Source: JAVBMC01 sp031552845 (GTDB lineage: Bacteria > Verrucomicrobiota > Kiritimatiellia > RFP12 > DVOR01). Taken from it: 64,000 bases of DNA. Every line of letters starts with the position of its first letter. Positions within the stretch are counted from its first letter, which is position 1. The stretch is taken from NCBI GenBank assembly GCA_031552845.1, contig JAVBMC010000014.1, positions 1 through 64,000 on the forward strand. The letters are read 5' to 3'. Shown here in pieces: positions 58,752-64,000 of this stretch. Both the position numbers and the translations under genes were made by a program. The notes beneath the pieces are model-generated. The model was not told where the DNA came from and made no database searches. It saw only the letters and a program-made list of their open reading frames with translations.

Positions 58752-58854
58752 GGGGATAATTTTGTAGAGAGGGGCTGCGAATGGAAGGCGAGGTGGAGGT
58801 GGGGAAAGTGGGCTGGATAGCTGTAAAATAATTGCTCGTGGATGCATAAATGGC

Positions 58855-58883
58855 TTGCATGAGGGGGGATGAAATGGTATTAT
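58855..58883 (+). promoter_or_regulatory. promoter of the rpsL operon
   Basis: TTGCAT (58855-58860), 17-base spacer, TATTAT (58878-58883), about 55 bases before rpsL. Confidence 0.6.
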
Positions 58884-58938
58884 TCCGCTCCGTTTGCAAA
58901 TGAGAATATTGTGTTTATTGAGTAGGAATTGAATTCGA

Positions 58939-59322
58939 ATGCCGACTATTAATCAATTAGTGCGCCAGGGTCGCTCGCCGCTGCGCAATAAATCTAAATC
59001 GCCTGCTTTGAAGGCGTGCCCGCAGCGTCGCGGCGTCTGTTTGATGGTGAAGACGCAAACTCCTAAGAAGCCGAACTCCGCTTTGCGTAAGGTGGCTCGT
59101 GTGCGTTTGACGACCGGTCATGAAGTGACGGCTTATATCCCCGGCGAGGGACATAACTTGCAAGAACATAGCGTGGTGTTGGTGCGCGGCGGCCGTGTAA
59201 AGGACTTGCCGGGCGTGCGTTACCATATCGTACGCGGTTGTTTGGACAGCCTGGGCGTGAATGGCCGTAACCGTGGCCGTTCAAAGTATGGCGTGAAGAA
59301 ACCTAAGGCCAAGGCTGAATAA
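58939..59322 (+). CDS. rpsL: 30S ribosomal protein S12
   Basis: The 127-residue protein is full length. MPTINQLVRQGR opens it, and the decoding-centre loop TPKKPNSALRKVARVRLT and the GHNLQEHSVVLVRGGRVKDLPGVRYH block (split here in two halves) are conserved. The lysine of KKPNSALRK, the usual streptomycin-related position, is wild-type. It is first in the str-S10 gene cluster. AGGAAT lies about 11 bases before the ATG. Confidence 0.97.
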   Translation: MPTINQLVRQGRSPLRNKSKSPALKACPQRRGVCLMVKTQTPKKPNSALRKVARVRLTTGHEVTAYIPGEGHNLQEHSVVLVRGGRVKDLPGVRYHIVRGCLDSLGVNGRNRGRSKYGVKKPKAKAE

Positions 59323-59335
59323 GGATTAATGAATC

Positions 59336-59809
59336 ATGGCTAGAAGACGTAGAGCTGAGAAGCGCGTGCACATGACCGACCCGAAGTTTAATTCGGAGCT
59401 GGTCGCGACTGTGGTCCGTTCGCTGATGAAGAGCGGCAAGAAGACGACTGCTGAGCGGATCGTGTACGGCGCAATTGAAGAGATTGGCAAAAAGGTCGAG
59501 GGTAAAGAGGCGCTTGAGGTGCTTGATACCGCGATCAATAACATGAAGCCGAAAGTGGAAGTGAAATCCCGCCGCGTGGGCGGCACGACGTATCCGGTGC
59601 CGGTGGAAATCCGCCCGGCGCGTCAGACGGCTTTGGCTTTGCGTTGGATGGCGCAGTATGCTTCAACCCGCCGCGGCGTTGCGATGCCGAAGGCTGTTGC
59701 GATGGAGCTGCTGGATGCTTATAACAACCAGGGTAACGTTTTGAAGAAGCGTGACGACGTGCATAAGATGGCGCAAGCCAACAAAGCTTTTGCACACTAC
59801 GCATGGTAG
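59336..59809 (+). CDS. rpsG: 30S ribosomal protein S7
   Basis: The 157-residue protein has the S7 start MARRRRAEKR, then FVxS-like LVATVVRSLMKSGKK and the rRNA-binding block PKVEVKSRRVGGTTYPVPVEI. The C-terminal helix ends KRDDVHKMAQANKAFAHYAW. It nucleates assembly of the 30S head. It starts 13 bases after rpsL. A hairpin lies between it and fusA. Confidence 0.97.
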   Translation: MARRRRAEKRVHMTDPKFNSELVATVVRSLMKSGKKTTAERIVYGAIEEIGKKVEGKEALEVLDTAINNMKPKVEVKSRRVGGTTYPVPVEIRPARQTALALRWMAQYASTRRGVAMPKAVAMELLDAYNNQGNVLKKRDDVHKMAQANKAFAHYAW

Positions 59810-59824
59810 CACTGCTGCCGCATG

Positions 59825-59856
59825 AATACCCCGACTTTTAAGTAAGCCGGGGTATT
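59825..59856 (+). terminator. hairpin between rpsG and fusA
   Basis: A 9-bp stem AATACCCCG/CGGGGTATT (59825-59833, 59848-59856) with a 14-base loop, followed by TTGG. It could be a partial terminator or an mRNA processing or regulatory hairpin within the operon. Confidence 0.5.
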
Positions 59857-59902
59857 TTGGCGGGTGGGGCGTGCTTTGATCTTTGAATAGTATAGGTGAA
59901 GG

Positions 59903-61993
59903 GTGAGCGTCTTGGACGACTCGTGTACAATAGAGAATCTTCGTAATATCGGAATCGTGGCCCACATTGATGCGGGAAAGACCACGACGACCGAGCGTAT
60001 TCTCTTTTATGCAGGGCGCACGCACCGTCTCGGAAACGTGGACGAGGGCAACACTGTCACCGATTGGATGATTCAAGAGCGCGAGCGCGGCATTACGATT
60101 ACGTCTGCGGCGATTACGTGCTCATGGCGGGATGTTCAGATTAATTTGATTGACACCCCCGGCCATGTAGATTTTACAATCGAGGTGGAACGCTCGTTGC
60201 GCGTATTAGATGGCGCAGTGGGCGTTTTTTGTGCCGTTGGCGGGGTTCAACCCCAGTCAGAGACGGTTTGGCGTCAGGCGGACCGCTACAATGTGTCGCG
60301 GATCGCGTTCGTGAATAAGATGGATCGCATGGGTGCGGACTTCGCGAACGTGGTGGCCGAGATGCGCAAGAAGCTGAATGCGAACGCGGTGCCGGTTGAG
60401 CTGCCGATTGGCAAGGAAGAGGGTTTTGCTGGCGTTATTGATTTGATTGCCCAGCAGGCGTATTTGTTTACCGGCGCAGATTCCGAAGGGCGCAGTTTTG
60501 AGACAGCGGCGATTCCGGCAGAGATGCAGGAAGCGGCAACAGCAGCACGCATGGAGCTGTTGGAGAAGATTGCCGAGGCCGACGAGCAGTTTTTAGAGTT
60601 GTATTTAGAGAACCCGGAGCAGCCGGTTGATGTGATCAAGGCGGCTATCCGCCGCGCAGTGATTGCGGTGAAGCTGGTGCCGGTGCTGTGCGGGACGTCG
60701 TTGCGCAACAAGGGCGTGCAGATGCTGCTGGATGCGGTGGTGGATTATCTGCCGACTCCGCTTGACCGCCAGGGTATTGTTGCGACAGATTTGAAGAGCG
60801 GGGTGCCGGTTGCGATTGAGCAGACTTCCGAGGCGCCTTTGGCTGGTTTGATTTTTAAGATTGCAACCGATCCTTATGTGGGCCGGTTGTTCTTCGTCCG
60901 GATGTATGCGGGTACTTTGAAGAAGGGGCAGAACGTTTACAATGCCCGGCTGAAGAAGCGCGAGCGCGTGATGAAGATCGTCCGGCTGCATGCGGACGAG
61001 CAGACTGAAGTTGAGACGTTGTGCGCAGGCGACATTGGCGCGTTGGTCGGCTTGAAGGAAGCGACGACGGGCGATACCCTTTGCGCAGAGAATCACCCGC
61101 GCGCGCTGGAGCGCATCACATTGCCGGAGCCGGTGATGTTCATGGCGATCGAGCCGAAGAGCAGCGCGCAGAAGGATAAGCTGGTTGAGTCGCTGGGTTT
61201 GCTGGCGGCGGAAGACCCGACCTGTCAGGTCCGCACCGATGCGGAGACAGGGCAGATGATTTTGAGCGGAATGGGCGAGTTGCACCTGGAGATCTTGGTG
61301 GACCGCCTCCGCAGAGAGTTTAAGGTAGATGCCAACACCGGCAAGCCGATGGTTTCGTATTACGAGACTGTCTCGGCTGAAGGTTCGGCGGTCTACACGT
61401 TTGACCGTGAGTTCGGCGGCAAGCGGCATTACGCGCAGTTAACCGTGTGCGTGAAGCCGATGAAGCGGGGCAGCGGTCACAAGGTTGAAGTTGCTGCGGC
61501 GGCGCGCAAGCGGTTGCCGCAGACGAATTTCGAGACCTGCATTGAGCAGGGGTTGGTAGATGGCATCATGACAGGCGTGCTGGCGCGTTATCCGATGACG
61601 GATGTGCTGGTGCAGGTTACGGATGCGTCTATCGCGGAAGAGGAAGCGGCAACAGACGTGGCTTTTCGGAGCGCGGCCGTTATGGGATTCCGCGAGGCGG
61701 CTTTGGCTGCTTCGCCGGAGTTGCTGGAGCCGATCATGTCTCTCGACATTATGACGCCGCCGGAATACGTCGGCGAAATTATGGGAGACATTAACGGCCG
61801 CCGGGGTCATGTGCGTGATATGGATATGCGTGGCGACATGCAGACCGTTCGTGCACAGGTGCCGCTCGCGGAGCTTTTCGGGTACTCAACCGCGATCCGG
61901 TCGCTTTCACGCGGCCGCGCCAGCTACACGATGGAGCCGGGCGAATTCGCGACTGTACCCAAGTCGGTTAGAGAACAACTACTGAACAGGTAA
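59903..61993 (+). CDS. fusA: elongation factor G
   Basis: The 696-residue translational GTPase has the P-loop AHIDAGKTTTTE (20-31), switch II DTPGHVDF and NKMDRMGAD, then domains II-V (GDIGALVGLKEATTGDTLCA, FGYSTAIRSLSRGRASYTMEP split at the end). It drives tRNA-mRNA translocation. The start is GTG 59903 with AGGTGAAGG upstream. Unlike most str operons, tuf does not follow; rpsJ comes next after eight bases. Confidence 0.95.
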   Translation: MSVLDDSCTIENLRNIGIVAHIDAGKTTTTERILFYAGRTHRLGNVDEGNTVTDWMIQERERGITITSAAITCSWRDVQINLIDTPGHVDFTIEVERSLRVLDGAVGVFCAVGGVQPQSETVWRQADRYNVSRIAFVNKMDRMGADFANVVAEMRKKLNANAVPVELPIGKEEGFAGVIDLIAQQAYLFTGADSEGRSFETAAIPAEMQEAATAARMELLEKIAEADEQFLELYLENPEQPVDVIKAAIRRAVIAVKLVPVLCGTSLRNKGVQMLLDAVVDYLPTPLDRQGIVATDLKSGVPVAIEQTSEAPLAGLIFKIATDPYVGRLFFVRMYAGTLKKGQNVYNARLKKRERVMKIVRLHADEQTEVETLCAGDIGALVGLKEATTGDTLCAENHPRALERITLPEPVMFMAIEPKSSAQKDKLVESLGLLAAEDPTCQVRTDAETGQMILSGMGELHLEILVDRLRREFKVDANTGKPMVSYYETVSAEGSAVYTFDREFGGKRHYAQLTVCVKPMKRGSGHKVEVAAAARKRLPQTNFETCIEQGLVDGIMTGVLARYPMTDVLVQVTDASIAEEEAATDVAFRSAAVMGFREAALAASPELLEPIMSLDIMTPPEYVGEIMGDINGRRGHVRDMDMRGDMQTVRAQVPLAELFGYSTAIRSLSRGRASYTMEPGEFATVPKSVREQLLNR

Positions 61994-62001
61994 AAAAGAG
62001 A

Positions 62002-62310
62002 ATGCAAAGTCAACGCATACGCATTCGTTTGCAAGCGTACGATCACAGAGTGCTCGATGGCGCCGTAGGCGATATTATCGATACGGCCCGCGGGACGGGT
62101 GCGCGTATTGTCGGACCGATCCCGCTACCCACGCGGATTGAACGGTTCACCGTCAATCGCAGCCCGCACGTGGACAAGAAGTCCATGGATCAGTTCGAAA
62201 TGCGCACGCACAAACGGTTGCTGGATATTGTCAGCCCGACTGCTAAGACGGTCGATGAGCTCAAGAAGCTGAATCTGCCCGCCGGTGTGGACATTACCAT
62301 TCGTATCTAA
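62002..62310 (+). CDS. rpsJ: 30S ribosomal protein S10
   Basis: The 102-residue protein shows RIRIRLQAYDHRVLDGAV near the start, then GPIPLPTRIERFTVNRSPHVDKKSMDQFEMRTHKR (conserved loop, read in two parts) and a C-terminal LPAGVDITIRI. It is a small-subunit head protein and also the NusE antitermination factor. It begins eight bases after fusA. Confidence 0.96.
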   Translation: MQSQRIRIRLQAYDHRVLDGAVGDIIDTARGTGARIVGPIPLPTRIERFTVNRSPHVDKKSMDQFEMRTHKRLLDIVSPTAKTVDELKKLNLPAGVDITIRI

Positions 62311-62328
62311 AAGGAAAGGTGACGAACC

Positions 62329-62964
62329 ATGGAAGGCTTAATTGGCAAGAAAATCGGCATGACCCAGGTTTGGGACGCAAAGGGACGCCAAGTCACGGTG
62401 ACCCTGATTGAGGCAGGTCCCTGCCCCGTCGTGCAAGTGAAAACCCAGGCAACTGACGGCTATGAAGCTGTTCAGCTCGGTTATGTGGAGCAGAAGCCCC
62501 AGCGTTTGAGCAAGGCGGCAGCGACACGTTTCGAGAAGGCCGGGGTTAAGGCTCAGAAGGTGCTGCGCGAGTTTGCGCCGGATGCCGGCGAGAGCTTCAA
62601 GGCGGGTGATTCTGTTGGCGTTGGGATCTTTGAAGGCGTGCAATACGTCGACGTGTCCGGCACAACGAAAGGCCGCGGCTTCGCGGGTGTTGTGCGCCGG
62701 TACCGGTTCGCCGGCGGCCCGATGACCCACGGTGGCCACTCCAAGCGCCGTCCCGGTGCTATGGCTGCACGCGATCTGCCCGGTTGGATCCAGAAGGGCA
62801 AAAAGATGCCCGGACATATGGGTAATGTGGAGCGCACATCCCGCAATCTTGCGGTCGTGCAGCTGCGCAGTGAAGATAACCTCATTCTCGTCGAAGGTTC
62901 CATTCCCGGACCCAACGGCGCGACGGTGATCGTGAGAAAAGCTCTCAAGAAGGCTAAAGCGTAA
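62329..62964 (+). CDS. rplC: 50S ribosomal protein L3
   Basis: The 211-residue protein opens with MEGLIGKKIGMTQVWD and has the central loop TKGRGFAGVVRRYRFAGGPMTHG (in two parts) and KKMPGHMGNVERTSRNL, which reaches the peptidyl-transferase centre. AAAGG precedes the ATG. The TAATG junction with rplD indicates translational coupling. Confidence 0.96.
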   Translation: MEGLIGKKIGMTQVWDAKGRQVTVTLIEAGPCPVVQVKTQATDGYEAVQLGYVEQKPQRLSKAAATRFEKAGVKAQKVLREFAPDAGESFKAGDSVGVGIFEGVQYVDVSGTTKGRGFAGVVRRYRFAGGPMTHGGHSKRRPGAMAARDLPGWIQKGKKMPGHMGNVERTSRNLAVVQLRSEDNLILVEGSIPGPNGATVIVRKALKKAKA

Positions 62965-63611
62965 TGAGCACGATAAAAGTTTATAATTCAGCCGGTGCGG
63001 CTGCCGGGGACGTGACCGTCGCCGACAACCTGCTGGTTCTCGACCGCGGCGAGCAAGCTGTCAAAGACGCCGTCACGGCAGTCATGAACGGTCTGCGCGC
63101 CGGTACGGCGTCAACCCTGACCAAGGGCGAAGTTGCCGGTTCCGGCAAGAAGCCTTGGAAGCAGAAGGGCACCGGCCGTGCACGCGTCGGCACCAAGCGT
63201 AATCCCGTTTGGCGCGGCGGCGGCGTGGCATTCGGCCCGAAGCCCCGCAGCTACAGCCTCAAGGTCAACCGCAAGGTGGCTCAGCTCGCATTCGCGCGCG
63301 CCCTCAGCGAGAAGCTGAACAACGGCTCGACGCTGGTGATTGAGAAGTTCGAGTTCCCGGCACCGAAGACCAAGCAGATGGCTGAGACGCTGAAGAAGTT
63401 GAACATCGAACGCACCTGCCTGATCGTGTTGGGCGACGAAGAGATCGACGAGAACGTGTTTCTCTCCGCGACGAACCTCCAGCAGGTCGACGTGTGCTTC
63501 GCTTCGGAAGTCGACACCTATCTGCTGCTGCGTTACCGTAATATGCTGGCGACCCGTCAGGGTTTTGATGCGCTGGTCGCACGCCTGCCGAAGAAGGAGG
63601 TGGCGGAATGA
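62964..63611 (+). CDS. rplD: 50S ribosomal protein L4
   Basis: The 215-residue protein has the long extended loop GEVAGSGKKPWKQKGTGRAR, then VWRGGGVAFGPKPRSY, which lines the exit tunnel. The conserved C-terminal part shows VDTYLLLRYRNMLATRQGFD. In some bacteria L4 also represses the S10 operon. It overlaps rplC by one base and rplW by four. Confidence 0.96.
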   Translation: MSTIKVYNSAGAAAGDVTVADNLLVLDRGEQAVKDAVTAVMNGLRAGTASTLTKGEVAGSGKKPWKQKGTGRARVGTKRNPVWRGGGVAFGPKPRSYSLKVNRKVAQLAFARALSEKLNNGSTLVIEKFEFPAPKTKQMAETLKKLNIERTCLIVLGDEEIDENVFLSATNLQQVDVCFASEVDTYLLLRYRNMLATRQGFDALVARLPKKEVAE

Positions 63612-63886
63612 ACCAGATGGACGTAATCAAGCGCGTCATGGTGACTGAGAAGGCGGCCCACTTGGGTGCGTTGAATCAGTATATGCTCGAGGTTGCTCCT
63701 AAGGCGACCAAGCCTGAAATCAAGACGGCTGTGGAAGCGCAGTTCGGCGTCCATGTTCTCGCGGTTCGCACGCAGAACTACGACGGCAAGCCGAAGATGA
63801 CGCGTTCACGCCGCCGGACGAAGCTGTCGGACTGGAAGCGCGCAATCGTGACGCTGAAGGCCGGCGAGCGTATTGAAGCCGTTTAA
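63608..63886 (+). CDS. rplW: 50S ribosomal protein L23
   Basis: The 92-residue protein has VIKRVMVTEKAAHLGALNQY near the start, then the conserved EVAPKATKPEIKTAVEAQFG segment. The tunnel-exit loop is short, and the end shows SDWKRAIVTLKAGERIE. It is part of the docking site for trigger factor and SRP. ATG 63608 overlaps the rplD stop codon. Confidence 0.95.
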   Translation: MNQMDVIKRVMVTEKAAHLGALNQYMLEVAPKATKPEIKTAVEAQFGVHVLAVRTQNYDGKPKMTRSRRRTKLSDWKRAIVTLKAGERIEAV

Positions 63887-63908
63887 CCGCCGGTAAGGAA
63901 TTTAAGAA

Positions 63909-64000
63909 ATGGCACTGAAAACATTCAAACCTAGAAGCAGCGGCGGTCTTCGCGGCCGTGTCGCGCAGACGCGCGGACACTTGGCTAAGAAGACAGAGAC
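63909..64000 (+). CDS. rplB: 50S ribosomal protein L2, N-terminal fragment (cut by window end)
   Basis: The first 30 codons are visible. MALKTFKPRSSGG is the usual L2 start, and the position after rplW in the S10 order supports it. GGTAAGGA lies about ten bases upstream of the ATG. Confidence 0.85.
   Translation, partial: MALKTFKPRSSGGLRGRVAQTRGHLAKKTE

Overview
The window carries a dense, moderately GC-rich bacterial chromosome segment with no rRNA or tRNA gene that I can see. The gene content points to the PVC superphylum, most likely Kiritimatiellota or a related Verrucomicrobia/Lentisphaerae lineage. The signs are large secreted right-handed beta-helix proteins, an autotransporter-type beta-strand repeat protein, secreted FAD-dependent oxidoreductases with an N-terminal beta-sandwich, a DUF5107/TPR protein, an HU-like protein with a DUF4469-type tail, and intergenic repeats built on GCCTCCGCGTCTCCGCG. 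The phylum is an inference; a Gram-negative-type envelope is better supported (RseP, YidC, an MsbA-type exporter, many signal peptides).

Layout. 1-158: end of an IS30-type transposase. 916-4838 (+): ABC exporter, a stand-alone CoaC-type decarboxylase, a pterin-binding methyltransferase and a pseudopilin-like protein. 4849-17709 (-): DUF5107/TPR protein, two near-identical FAD oxidoreductases, then a Bat-type cluster (VWA/TPR, BatD, BatE) behind rseP. 18753-24496 (+): two paralogous membrane-anchored proteins, rpmH-rnpA-yidD-yidC, a YggT-like protein and DUF167. 24497-30626 (-): a carbohydrate-related operon (GntR/LacI hybrid regulator, 1194-aa glycosidase-like protein, beta-strand repeat protein). 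31039-31746 (-): HU-like protein. 32148-40541 (+): two giant beta-helix proteins and a small membrane protein. 40659-50886 (+): DUF1638, rsmE, ThiF-like, recD2, a small membrane protein, ispG, a DUF116-polyprenyl synthase fusion, yicC and a site-2 protease. 50883-58031 (-): CPBP protease, glgB, glgA, a coiled-coil protein, metY, and prfB with its programmed frameshift. 58939-64000 (+): rpsL-rpsG-fusA-rpsJ-rplC-rplD-rplW-rplB (cut by the window end).

The most unusual signal is intergenic. Five spacers carry degenerate tandem arrays with the same exact 23-bp period but different local motifs. Two of them (about 18053-18644 and 58208-58751) are inverted copies of one roughly 550-600 bp element with promoter-like box, hairpin and 23-bp array in the same order, and they align unit by unit. 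Two others (396-487 and 30851-30971) share a second motif, a 16-bp palindrome plus 7-bp spacer, again with unit order conserved. A fifth (about 45192-45444) has its own motif. I do not recognise this as a described element class.

Other points of note: several well-formed promoters sit so close to the start codon that leaderless mRNAs are predicted; prfB keeps the classical +1 frameshift site; the sugar-operon regulator has two ATACCGGT sites 114 bp apart flanking its promoter.
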